A stretch of DNA of 64,000 bases, from the IMG/VR virus record IMGVR_UViG_3300032163_000009, positions 1 to 64,000 of that record. One strand, written 5' to 3'. Source of the stretch: a virus. Shown here piece by piece: positions 42,618 through 50,334 of the stretch (its first letter is position 1; every line of letters starts with the position of its first letter). The translations under genes were made by a program, and so were the position numbers. Under the pieces are notes generated by a model that ran no database searches, was not told the origin of the DNA, and saw nothing but the letters and a program-made list of their open reading frames with translations.

Positions 42618-43624
42618 GTCCGCAGCCTCGTGACAATACCTTGCGCGTTGTCTGACCAGCGCGAAGTATAGGCTAAAGCGAGAGGTTCGAAGTCGCGGTG
42701 ATGCAGACGCTCGACTAATTGATCGAAGGTGGAGTAGAGGGCTTCACTTGAAACCATTTCGGGATAGCAAGCCCGATCAGGCACGAGGACTTCACAGCCG
42801 TACAAGATGGCTTCTTGCAGCGCGTAGCCGAATGTCTCTTGCTGCGCCGTGCTCAGAAACCAACGGGCGTGTTTGACGAGGCTGAGATATTCCGTTTTGG
42901 TTAAGCCTGCTTCATACGACACATTGAGCGGCAGGTTCGGCAGCGCTCGACCGTTGCCGCAAGAAGTGATCAAGAAATGCAAGTCGGGCACGGCCGCCGC
43001 AGCGGCGAGGAATTCGGCCAAGCCTTTTTCAGTTGCGGGGCGGTGCGGCCAAATGCAGTAATTCTGTTTAGCGTGCGGTGTTTGCCAACTGACTAATTGA
43101 TTGTACCAATTGATATTCCAGATCAAGCCGGTGACGCGCACCTTGCTGTCCGGCAGATCAAAATACTTTCGCACGCGCTGCGCATGGAACTCGCTGCCCA
43201 CATAAATTTCAGAGGCCAGTTGATGCCAGCTCCGTTCAGCGTTATCGCTCCAGCGGCGCAACTGCTGGACGAAATCTGTTTCATCGGCGCGTCCGGCATA
43301 GTTGAAGCCAACGATTCGGATAGTCAGTTGCTGCAATTCAGCGAGGTAGCCGATGGCTTCCAAGCCCGGAAAGAATAAGTCGCCAACGAGAAAGACGTCG
43401 CCGGAGTGAATGAATTTCTGCGCAAAGAGTTGCGTGACCATTTTGAGTTGTTCGGCCTTGAACGCAATGGTGTTGTTCACGTCCAGAAATTCACCTGACT
43501 GGATTAAGACGCGCTCAAAGCCGTCGGGGTAAAGCGTGACATCTATCAGCGGGCGCAGCGTCTCATTCATCATGACGGTGTAGCGATTGACGATGTTCTC
43601 GATCGGCAAATAATACAAAGTCAT
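42614..43624 (-). CDS. GT-B glycosyltransferase, 336 aa
   Basis: The last 160 residues carry the GT4-type nucleotide-sugar domain: CIWPHRPATEKGL, LHFLITSCGNG, and QETFGYALQEAILYGCEVLVP with the conserved E.FG...EA..... segment. The N-terminal half is the acceptor domain. It is translationally coupled to both the DpdA-like gene and the radical SAM gene, so the acceptor is most likely the deazaguanine base or its side chain. A free metabolite or a protein is an alternative. Confidence 0.75.
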   Translation of the reverse strand: MTLYYLPIENIVNRYTVMMNETLRPLIDVTLYPDGFERVLIQSGEFLDVNNTIAFKAEQLKMVTQLFAQKFIHSGDVFLVGDLFFPGLEAIGYLAELQQLTIRIVGFNYAGRADETDFVQQLRRWSDNAERSWHQLASEIYVGSEFHAQRVRKYFDLPDSKVRVTGLIWNINWYNQLVSWQTPHAKQNYCIWPHRPATEKGLAEFLAAAAAVPDLHFLITSCGNGRALPNLPLNVSYEAGLTKTEYLSLVKHARWFLSTAQQETFGYALQEAILYGCEVLVPDRACYPEMVSSEALYSTFDQLVERLHHRDFEPLALAYTSRWSDNAQGIVTRLRT

Positions 43625-44634
43625 TTCTCGACCTCATTGCCCTTGAACATATTGACTTGAATGTGGCCTTGACTGCGGGCGTTGAACAAACGCCCTTCGG
43701 GGCAGTGCTGACACATCTCAGGCTTGTCCGTCGATTTCATGCGGCGGCGAAACTCGGCATACTTCGGCCCGTTCCAAATCTCCAACGGCGATTGCTCAAA
43801 GATGTTGCCCATCACATTCAAGCCAGCCCAATCCCGATCGCACGGCACGACATTGCCATTTACATGGATCGTCATGCCGTAAAACGCCTCGCGGCAAACG
43901 TCGTCCGGTTGCAGCCCGCCTTTGTCGGCGATCTCGCCTCGGAAAGAATCGAGGAACTTGTAACGCACTTCGTCAGCGTGCAAGCCGCCTGTCCAGTCAA
44001 TGAACTGCGCCTCGGTGTATTCCGGCACGCCATTCAGCATGATCGTTTGAGCCACGGCATACGGGCGCTGCTCGCGCGACAGGATATTGATCACGCGCTC
44101 CCGCAGCAAGTCCAGTCGACCGTTCACCCGCATACTCGCATACCGATCGGGATCGAGGCTATCCACATCCATCACAAGGAAATTCAAGCCAGCGGCAAAG
44201 GCGCGATCGAGTTTGTCGGGGGTAGCGGGCAGCAAGTTGGAAGCAATGACGGTATAGATATTGCGCTGCGTGCAAGCGGCAATGTAGTCGGCAATATCGT
44301 TCTGCATGAACGGCTCGCCAAAATGAAACAGTTCGAGCGACTTCACCCACGGCATTTGATCGAGGATCGATTCGAATTGACCAAGCGGCATCACTGCATT
44401 CAAGTCGCGTTGGCCGTGAACTTTGAGATCGGTGGTGCGCGGACAAAACGGACAGGCGAGATTGCAGCGCGAAGTCGTTTCAACTTGATACAAGCGCGGC
44501 AACGTCACCGGCTCGATCGTGAACCGATCCTGCTCTACTTCGGAGAGCAGCGCCGGAAAATCCATTTGCTCAAAAGTAAAATCGGGCAGGTTACTCAGCA
44601 CACCTTTCAAGCGTGGGTCGTGTTGATCGATCAT
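43621..44634 (-). CDS. Radical SAM/SPASM enzyme, 337 aa
   Basis: RCNLACPFCPRTTDL holds the Cx3Cx2C cluster motif. Barrel motifs LELFHFGEPFM and VIASNLLPAT follow. The C-terminal part has DDVCREAFYG, GNVVPCDRDW and EMCQHCPEG, which are SPASM-type cysteines for one or two further clusters. SPASM enzymes usually modify peptides or small molecules. In this operon it may modify the inserted base or its precursor. It overlaps the glycosyltransferase by four bases. Confidence 0.85.
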   Translation of the reverse strand: MIDQHDPRLKGVLSNLPDFTFEQMDFPALLSEVEQDRFTIEPVTLPRLYQVETTSRCNLACPFCPRTTDLKVHGQRDLNAVMPLGQFESILDQMPWVKSLELFHFGEPFMQNDIADYIAACTQRNIYTVIASNLLPATPDKLDRAFAAGLNFLVMDVDSLDPDRYASMRVNGRLDLLRERVINILSREQRPYAVAQTIMLNGVPEYTEAQFIDWTGGLHADEVRYKFLDSFRGEIADKGGLQPDDVCREAFYGMTIHVNGNVVPCDRDWAGLNVMGNIFEQSPLEIWNGPKYAEFRRRMKSTDKPEMCQHCPEGRLFNARSQGHIQVNMFKGNEVEK

Positions 44635-44981
44635 GCCGCTGCCTCCGTCTCAACCGTTGCGCCGTTCTCGCCGTCCTCACTGACTTCCACTTTGAACCAA
44701 CGCCCGGCATAATTCAATTCACACCATTTGAGCAGCGCGGTCGCCATGACTTCGCAACTCTCGTCGCCGATGAGCGTGGATTGGTAAGTGGCAAACCATT
44801 CGATGGCGTGACTTTGCAGCGCGTGGTATTCGACATCGCGCTCAGTGTGCGTTTGCTCGAAGTCAAGGCGCACTTTGAAAACGTGCCGATGCGGACTCCG
44901 CAGATAAGCGGTATCCAGCGGCGCGTCCGGCCAGCGATGGAAGCCGATTTGAGAAAAGGTTACGAAGCCGGTGAGTTTCAT
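44631..44981 (-). CDS. Short QueD-like T-fold protein, 116 aa
   Basis: The features GFHRWPDAP, RSPHRHVFKVRL, ERDVEYHALQ and DESCEVMATALLKW match a short phage family related to 6-pyruvoyl-tetrahydropterin synthases. The two histidines in HRH sit where the zinc ligands should be, but the catalytic Cys of QueD is not in its usual place. It may be a second pterin-type enzyme or a binding subunit. It overlaps the radical SAM gene by four bases and follows queE by 40 bases. Confidence 0.65.
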   Translation of the reverse strand: MKLTGFVTFSQIGFHRWPDAPLDTAYLRSPHRHVFKVRLDFEQTHTERDVEYHALQSHAIEWFATYQSTLIGDESCEVMATALLKWCELNYAGRWFKVEVSEDGENGATVETEAAA

Positions 44982-45021
44982 AGACTGCTCCTGGTAAGGT
45001 TAATCAACGACAAGGGTTGAA

Positions 45022-45732
45022 TCACACGCCGCGTCGATTGCCGAACAGTTCAATGTGAAAGCGCGGCGTCAAATGATAACCACGCTGCAAGATAGCCGGC
45101 AATAGTTCTTGAGCGCGTCGTTGCAAGACTTGTTGATCGATGCCTTCCAACATGATGTAGACGTGGGGCAGTGGGATGGCGTGCGCCTTGACCAGCTCAT
45201 CGACTTCAAGCAAGTCTTGTTCGTTCATCACGACAAACTTAAACCACGCGATCGGTGAACGCGCAAACCAATCAAGCGTTTCAGGATGGTAGCGCTTCTT
45301 GAGTGCATTGCCGCTATTGATCAATTTTGGGCTGACGTTGTATTGATCGGCAAAGTAAGGCGTCGGGGGTGTGACGGTGCCAGCCGTTTCGATCTGGACA
45401 CGCCACTTCAGCACGCGCAGGCGGTCGATCAATTCTCCGAGGCTGCGCCATTGCAGCATCGGCTCGCCGCCCGTCACAACGAGGGACTTGATTAACGGAT
45501 TGTGTTGCCCTCTCTCTAATATCCTCTCAAGACAGTGTTCAACCGACATAGACTTGATCTCGACGTTGGGATCAAACTTTTCCCAATTCCAAGTATACGG
45601 GGTGTCGCAAAAAACGCATTTCAAATTGCAGCCCGCCAATCGAAGGAAGTATACCGGCTCTCCGATCGACACCCCTTCGCCTTGAATCGTTTCGCCGAAC
45701 ACCTCGGAAATCGCCAGCCGCTCATTCGACAT
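45022..45732 (-). CDS. queE: 7-carboxy-7-deazaguanine synthase, 236 aa
   Basis: The start (SEVFGETIQGEG) and the cluster motif in LAGCNLKCVFCDTPYTW (Cys 35, 39, 42) are diagnostic of QueE. VVTGGEPML, VQIETAGT and NVSPKL follow as the SAM and substrate sites. The enzyme converts carboxy-tetrahydropterin to 7-carboxy-7-deazaguanine. The QueD gene overlaps its start by 11 bases. Confidence 0.92.
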   Translation of the reverse strand: MSNERLAISEVFGETIQGEGVSIGEPVYFLRLAGCNLKCVFCDTPYTWNWEKFDPNVEIKSMSVEHCLERILERGQHNPLIKSLVVTGGEPMLQWRSLGELIDRLRVLKWRVQIETAGTVTPPTPYFADQYNVSPKLINSGNALKKRYHPETLDWFARSPIAWFKFVVMNEQDLLEVDELVKAHAIPLPHVYIMLEGIDQQVLQRRAQELLPAILQRGYHLTPRFHIELFGNRRGV

Positions 45733-46204
45733 ACTGCACCTCGCACACGGCGGAAGTCTTCGGCGTCTCTTTCACTTCAACGCTGGACACCCACACCCCT
45801 TGCCCATCTAGCAAGCGGCTGGCAACTTGCTGAAAAAAGATCGCCAGACATTCAGCAGTAGTGTCGCCTACGTTCAGCAAGGCAACATCTTCAAGCGGCA
45901 AGCTATAAGACTTTTGATTGTGTTCAAACAAAACGAAGCGATCTTCAAACTCTTCCACCAAAGCTGCTGGTAGCAGCGTCCGGTGATCGAGGTGATCGTC
46001 CAGCCAATTTTTGAACACGCCGAGATCGGTGTAGTCTTTGATCCAATTCTGGTTAGTCAATGGGCCGGAGAGCGTGAGGCTGACCAACCAGTTGTGGCCG
46101 TGCAAGCGGCCGCACTTGTGATCAGGTGGAACGGTGAATAAAATATGCGCAGCGGAGAACTCAAATACTTTGGTGATCGTTAGTTTAGTTGAAAGCGCCG
46201 GCAT
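45722..46204 (-). CDS. queD: 6-carboxy-tetrahydropterin synthase, 160 aa
   Basis: FEFSAAH (His 20), CGRLHGHNW (Cys 31, His 35, His 37) and VKETPKTSAVC near the end show zinc ligands, the catalytic Cys and the Glu of QueD. It turns dihydroneopterin triphosphate into 6-carboxy-tetrahydropterin. It is the first gene of the leftward late block, with its own promoter and an AAGGAG ribosome site. Confidence 0.9.
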   Translation of the reverse strand: MPALSTKLTITKVFEFSAAHILFTVPPDHKCGRLHGHNWLVSLTLSGPLTNQNWIKDYTDLGVFKNWLDDHLDHRTLLPAALVEEFEDRFVLFEHNQKSYSLPLEDVALLNVGDTTAECLAIFFQQVASRLLDGQGVWVSSVEVKETPKTSAVCEVQYVE

Positions 46205-46222
46205 CAGTTACTCCTTGCGCGT

Positions 46223-46252
46223 CATTATGCCACGAATGGGCAAGCGCTGTCA
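46223..46252 (-). promoter_or_regulatory. Leftward promoter for the deazaguanine/late operon
   Basis: On the - strand, TTGACA (46252-46247) and CATAAT (46228-46223) are separated by 18 bases, and TGG directly precedes the -10 (extended -10). Transcription would start near 46216, just before the AAGGAG of queD. A terminator lies immediately upstream (46261-46300), so this promoter can separate late genes from the block to its right. Confidence 0.7.
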
Positions 46253-46260
46253 ATTAGCTA

Positions 46261-46300
46261 AAACAAAACGACTCGAACTTCTGCGCAGAGTTCGAATCGC
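46261..46300 (-). terminator. Intrinsic terminator upstream of queD
   Basis: Arms 46270-46280 and 46290-46300 pair over 11 bp with one G-T or A-C position and a 9-base loop containing CTGCGCAG. On the leftward strand it is followed by TTTTGTTTT. It would end transcripts from the block at 46.5-49.9 kb. The rest of 46301-46534 holds only a 7-bp inverted repeat (46350-46377) and no gene. Confidence 0.75.
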
Positions 46301-46534
46301 TTCGTGTCATCCGTAAGATGGACGTCGCTATTATAAAATTATGCCGATCGTGCGGCCTCGTCGGCGCGAAGCCGCACACTACAAAACAGCAACTCGATCG
46401 GAGGGATCGAAGAACACGCTGGCATCATACCACACTTTGTCAATGGCCGTCGAAGGGCAGCTCAGTCAAGACATTTAAGAGATCAGTCAACAGGCAGTCC
46501 TGTCTAAGCATTTGCACCGGCAGTGTTAGGTGGG

Positions 46535-47037
46535 CTATATCTGCTCAAAGACAAACTGAGCAGGCAAGATATTACGGCACAAATAAATACTTTGAAAGGT
46601 ACAGCGTTGGAGAACCTGGCTTTTCTCTCATAATCAATGCGCTTGTCGAATACCATAATTTCAAACTTATTGGTGGACAGCAATTGAAAGCGAATTTTGC
46701 TATCAAATAAACCAGAGTCATTCAGTAGCATGGCAAACGGTTTTTGGAGTGCATACAATCTTTGAAGTATAGGCTCTCTTAGGCTATATGGCGGATTTGA
46801 AATAATCACGTCATATCTTTTTGGCTCATACCGAAAGAAATCTTGACCTGTTTCAATGTGCGAATTGGTTACGGTGAAACCGTGTGACCTGAACACACTG
46901 ACAAATTTACTATACTCTTTATCGAAGGGACACCAGACGATTGAACCGGTTTTTACATATTTCACAAGCGGCTCAATTGCATAAGCCTTTGTGTAGCTTT
47001 CATCGTGCCTGTTGAACTTGTATTGACGTGTGGACAT
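46535..47037 (-). pseudogene. Phage adenine methyltransferase with frameshifted 3' end
   Basis: From ATG 47037, the first 138 residues are intact: AIEPLVKYV, WCPFDKEYSKFVSVF, SHIETGQDFF, IISNPPYS (catalytic motif) and KPFAMLLNDSGL. After FDKRIDYERK the frame runs on to 46504 with unrelated sequence. The expected family ending is still present in other frames: GSPT in the +1 frame, then CRNILPAQFVFEQI ending at TAG 46535-46537 in the third frame. Two indels are therefore needed. The gene is AT-rich compared with its neighbours and looks acquired and decaying, although the catalytic part could still be made. Confidence 0.65.
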
Positions 47038-47044
47038 GTATCAC

Positions 47045-47110
47045 CTATCTGATATTCGAGTGTGGCGGGCCGATCAATTCTCGCCAATCTGGATAGTCGT
47101 TGAATTCCAT
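47045..47110 (-). CDS. Possible 21-aa peptide upstream of the methyltransferase
   Basis: ATG 47110 is preceded by GTGAGG with 8-base spacing, and the frame MEFNDYPDWRELIGPP closes at 47045, just before the methyltransferase start. It could be a leader for translational coupling or a small peptide of the same AT-rich insert. Upstream, 47111-47266 holds no other clear gene. Confidence 0.3.
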   Translation of the reverse strand: MEFNDYPDWRELIGPPHSNIR

Positions 47111-47266
47111 TTTATTTTCCTCACGGCAGAGCAGGGGGTTTGAATTGAGCATAATCCGGTAGCGTGTGAGTATTGAACTCAATACCCGTTTAGTCTGTTG
47201 CTCGTTGGACGTAATTTTCAATATGTTCAAAAGCCATTCAAGTGAAAAACATCTCCCCTGCCCTGC

Positions 47267-47872
47267 TCAGCGGTGCTTAATTGTTACCTCGTCTTCTTCA
47301 TCCAAGAAAACTGTTCGATCGCCGAAAGGCGTGCGCTGCTCTTTCGCTTTCAGTTGTGCGACAAGGTGTGCAGGCAGAGGACGCGGCGCACGCGGCTGAA
47401 TGGGTTGCAGCCAGCCGGAGCGCTTAAGCACCAAGGCCGTGATCACAATGACCGCCCCAGCGACGACGAGCAAGGTAACAATGGGGCCGAGGACTTGCCA
47501 TGCATCGGGCTTGGCGATCTTCACAAACTCCGGCACAGCGATCGGCGCGGCCACTGGCGCAGTGATCGGCTCAGCTACAGGTGCGGCGACTGGCACAGCC
47601 ACCGGCGCGGCGACCGGCACAGCGACATGACTAAGCAACGACACAGCGACGAAGCCCAACACCAAGACAGCGATGCCGATCAAGGCGAGGCCGCCGATCG
47701 CGCTGCGGCGTTCAGCCCCCTGCCCGCTTGTGTCACGCTCTGGCACTGACGCAGTCGCCGTGGCGTGGCCGCCTTGCATGGTGTAATGCTGCGGTCGCCC
47801 GACGATACGCGCCACGATGTAAACCGCCCCGACAAAAATGATCAACGCCCAACCTTCAAGTGTGATGTGCAT
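47267..47872 (-). CDS. Membrane protein with Pro/Val/Ala repeats, 201 aa
   Basis: Three hydrophobic segments are visible: about residues 7-24, 60-82 and 128-150. Between the last two lies a run of short repeats (VPVAAPVA, VPVAAPVAEPITAPVAAP), encoded by an 18-base DNA repeat at about 47535-47625. The C-terminal 50 residues are basic and then acidic, probably in the cytoplasm. The outer repeat segment resembles cell-surface spacer regions. It follows the lipoprotein gene and may work with it at the envelope. Confidence 0.65.
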   Translation of the reverse strand: MHITLEGWALIIFVGAVYIVARIVGRPQHYTMQGGHATATASVPERDTSGQGAERRSAIGGLALIGIAVLVLGFVAVSLLSHVAVPVAAPVAVPVAAPVAEPITAPVAAPIAVPEFVKIAKPDAWQVLGPIVTLLVVAGAVIVITALVLKRSGWLQPIQPRAPRPLPAHLVAQLKAKEQRTPFGDRTVFLDEEDEVTIKHR

Positions 47873-47971
47873 TTAAGCCCCCTGCTCCATTGTTACCTTT
47901 GTTTTCATTGTTTCTGCCTTTGTTCTCTCTTGTACTCGAATGTTCTGTATTGTCTCCGAGCACAGACTTTG

Positions 47972-48011
47972 GGCGACCACTCCCCGCGCTTGGGGCAGGG
48001 GAGTGGTCGCC
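47972..48011 (-). repeat. 14-bp perfect inverted repeat
   Basis: Arms 47972-47985 and 47998-48011 are perfect, with a 12-base loop. It lies just after the lipoprotein stop on the leftward strand. No T-run follows on either side, so it may stabilise the mRNA end or act as a weak terminator. Confidence 0.5.
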
Positions 48012-48023
48012 GCCTTGAAAAAT

Positions 48024-49220
48024 CTACAACCCGTTATCTCGGATGTGGCGGAACAGTTTGATCAAAGTGTCATGCTCGCCGACGAGATGGTTGCCGCCGT
48101 CCTCGCCCTGCCCCGGTTGGCTGATCACATAACCGGCACGCTGCAAAGGCTCAATCCAGTCCGACCATTTCTTGGAAGTATAGTTGGGCAACCAACGGAA
48201 GCCTGGGATCGTGTCGGAGTTTTCGGTCCATTGATACGGCAGTTTGTTGCGTTTGCCTTTGGCGCGCATGGCGGCACTGAGCAAGGCAACGACATGCTTG
48301 CGTTCAATGAATTTCTTTTGACGCTCTGCGAGTTCGGCTGGATCATCGGCGTAGAAAGTTTCGCGTCCGAGATTGCGGATCAACACACCGCTGGGCGTTG
48401 TCGGCAACGCGCCGGAAAAATTCTGACCTTGATGACTAACGACTTCGGCCTTTGGAGTTTCGGCGGCTGAATCCGCAGCCGGTGGTGTAAAGAATTCCTG
48501 TGGCTCACTTAGCCTCGAAGTCGGCGCAGCCAGCAAAAGAATTTCAGCGCCTTGCAACTCGCCCCAGCGGTTGTACCTCAATTTCAACCAGCCGCGATCC
48601 TTGTCCCAGAACGTGGTCGTTTTCGTGTTCAAGTGTCGCAGCAAGATCGCCAGTCCGATGATCGCCGCCAAGACACCCGCTGCCACTAAAAAGCCGATCG
48701 CCAATCGCCCGACGCCGTTGTTGTAATTGGATTGATCGATCGAGTCGTGCAAGTCTTGCGCGGTCTGCGTCGCTTGCACCATGGTATTGGTTTGCTGGAT
48801 GAGCGCGGCTTGCTGCGTCGCGCTCAGTGACACTTGCGACTCGATCGCCAGCGCGGTCGCGGTCGCTTTGACGATGGCCGATTTTTCTTGCAGCGCGATG
48901 GCCGTTGCTTGCAGGTTCAAGGCTTGCACCGTTGACGTGAAGATCAAGGCTTGGGCTTGCTGCGTCGCCATGATCGAGCGGCCTTGCGCATCGACTTGCG
49001 CCTGAACCTGCGCGGTCGCCTCGGCAATCCTCACATTCAAAGCTTGCTGCGTCGCGCGCAAATTATCTTGTTGGGAATTGATCGACACCGATTGACCCGC
49101 CAGACCGATCGACGGCGGTTCACTTTGATCAGCTGAACTCACCGCGAAGCAACCGGCCAAAATAAAACTAGACAGTCCGATCGCCGTCAGTGCCAATAAT
49201 TTTCGGTTAGTCATCATCAC
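48024..49220 (-). CDS. Lipoprotein with coiled coil, second membrane span and inner C-terminal domain
   Basis: Residues 1-24 are a signal peptide ending in LAGC (Cys 24), a lipobox. Residues 45-165 are a coiled coil with repeated ATQQA units. A membrane helix spans about 172-196, followed by about 200 residues with a net charge typical of the cytoplasm. The end (SKKWSDWIEPLQRAGYVIS) looks like a winged-helix segment. A lipid-anchored outer coil joined to an inner DNA-binding-like domain is unusual for a phage. Surface exclusion or sensing is conceivable. The start overlaps the upstream gene; ATG 49217 or 49214 are alternatives. Confidence 0.65.
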   Translation of the reverse strand: MMMTNRKLLALTAIGLSSFILAGCFAVSSADQSEPPSIGLAGQSVSINSQQDNLRATQQALNVRIAEATAQVQAQVDAQGRSIMATQQAQALIFTSTVQALNLQATAIALQEKSAIVKATATALAIESQVSLSATQQAALIQQTNTMVQATQTAQDLHDSIDQSNYNNGVGRLAIGFLVAAGVLAAIIGLAILLRHLNTKTTTFWDKDRGWLKLRYNRWGELQGAEILLLAAPTSRLSEPQEFFTPPAADSAAETPKAEVVSHQGQNFSGALPTTPSGVLIRNLGRETFYADDPAELAERQKKFIERKHVVALLSAAMRAKGKRNKLPYQWTENSDTIPGFRWLPNYTSKKWSDWIEPLQRAGYVISQPGQGEDGGNHLVGEHDTLIKLFRHIRDNGL

Positions 49221-49605
49221 TCTCCGTCGCCCGTCGTTCGTTCAAGATCATTTCCAATTGGGTAGCTGCTTCATCAATGCTCGTCCGATCAACGCTCGGC
49301 AAGAAATCGATCGTCGGTTGCGGCCATTCAATTTTCTCCGGCGTGTAATTCGGGCGGCTGCTTTGAACTCGATGCAAAAACATTCGAGCGCCTTCATCAC
49401 TGAATCCCATTTGTGTTTTGTGTTTCATGATCAAGCGGTCGAGCCATTGGCGCTGGCGGGGCGTGATACGATCCGACTTCGCCAACTGCTGAACAAATTT
49501 ATCGGCCTGATTGAACGCGCCAAATTTGCAGCGACTCAATTTCTTGATCGCCTCGCGCTCCGCGTCTGTCTGATCAAACCACACCACCGGCACTTTGGTT
49601 GTCAT
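49207..49605 (-). CDS. Hypothetical protein, 132 aa
   Basis: ATG 49605 has GAGGGGA before it and is preferred over 49638. The protein is helical and charged and ends in ATESDDD. SDRITPRQRQWLDRLIMKH resembles a short helical motif seen in phage proteins that bind nucleic acid. It overlaps both neighbours and belongs to the leftward regulatory block. Confidence 0.6.
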   Translation of the reverse strand: MTTKVPVVWFDQTDAEREAIKKLSRCKFGAFNQADKFVQQLAKSDRITPRQRQWLDRLIMKHKTQMGFSDEGARMFLHRVQSSRPNYTPEKIEWPQPTIDFLPSVDRTSIDEAATQLEMILNERRATESDDD

Positions 49606-49888
49606 TCGCTGTCCCCTCACCTGCTTCATTTGCTTCATCTATTTCTTGCCACCGCGCAGGTGGCACATATTGACTGCCCACAATTTTCAATTCATACCAA
49701 GTGCGCCCGACGATCACCAGTCCCTCTTTCGCCAAGGCGTTCAAAATATATTTCAAGTGACTGGCTGACGACACCTTGAACCGTTTGATCACCTCAGCCC
49801 GATCAGGCAACGCGCCTTGATGATCGATCAAGTATTGAACAAGGTAACGGTAGAGGGCGTGATAGTTTTTCTTGCGTGTGCCTGACAT
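49574..49888 (-). CDS. Winged-helix transcription regulator, 104 aa
   Basis: Residues 10-75 have the spacing of a LexA/MarR-like winged helix: YLVQYLIDHQGALPDRAEV, a helix-turn-helix around VSSASHLKYILNALAKEG, and a wing ending YELKIVGSQYV. There is no peptidase domain. It is the first gene leftward from the control region and a good candidate for the protein that binds the palindrome at 50318-50333. No ribosome site is seen, and the message may be nearly leaderless. Confidence 0.65.
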   Translation of the reverse strand: MSGTRKKNYHALYRYLVQYLIDHQGALPDRAEVIKRFKVSSASHLKYILNALAKEGLVIVGRTWYELKIVGSQYVPPARWQEIDEANEAGEGTANDNQSAGGVV

Positions 49889-49901
49889 GCCGGTATCTTA
49901 G

Positions 49902-49930
49902 TTCATAACGCCTAAAATGTCCAGTGGCAA
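49902..49930 (-). promoter_or_regulatory. Possible leftward promoter for the regulator gene
   Basis: On the - strand, TTGCCA (49930-49925) and TATGAA (49907-49902) are separated by 17 bases. The start codon at 49888 would lie only about 7 bases after the transcription start. The -10 is weak (four of six). Confidence 0.35.
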
Positions 49931-50305
49931 TTTTAAGCCGTGCGGTAGACACCGCAGCGATGCATTGGCGCAGCGCGGCAAAGAATAACGGCAACGCCTA
50001 CGGTTGAATTTCAACGCGGCTGGACTAAAATGATGTGGACTATGTGTTCGCATGTGCGACGCGCTGCTGTGTGCTTTTAGCACTGCAAACAATATACCCA
50101 AACTGCGCAGCGCGTCCTACCCGTTTTGGGGCGATTTTGGTCCCGCCGTCCAGCCCCTAAACTGCCCGCAGGACGCTTGAGAACCCAAAAGAGCGCCCCT
50201 ACAGCCCTATCTATATGTAGGAACAGCCCCAAATAAGCGCTGCGCAACGCTGCAAACAACCCCCAAAACTGACATTGTAGACCCCTCTTTTTGCCCAGTT
50301 GATAG

Positions 50306-50334
50306 TTGACATTTACTGTATAAACGTTTATACT
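50306..50334 (+). promoter_or_regulatory. Consensus rightward promoter with operator
   Basis: TTGACA (50306-50311), 17 bases, and TATACT (50329-50334) form a near-consensus sigma-70 promoter. A perfect 16-bp palindrome (50318-50333) lies in the spacer and covers most of the -10, so a bound protein would block RNA polymerase. It points toward the early genes from 51125, leaving a leader of about 780 bases. The same arrangement recurs at 56625-56653. Confidence 0.8.

Noticed and set aside
43657-44712. Long + strand frame opposite the radical SAM gene
   Set aside because: It is the antisense shadow of a clearly recognised SPASM gene; the sense frame carries all cluster motifs.
47530-47630. 18-base DNA repeat as a mobile or intergenic repeat
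   Set aside because: It lies in frame inside the membrane-protein gene and encodes the Pro/Val/Ala repeat, so it is a coding repeat.
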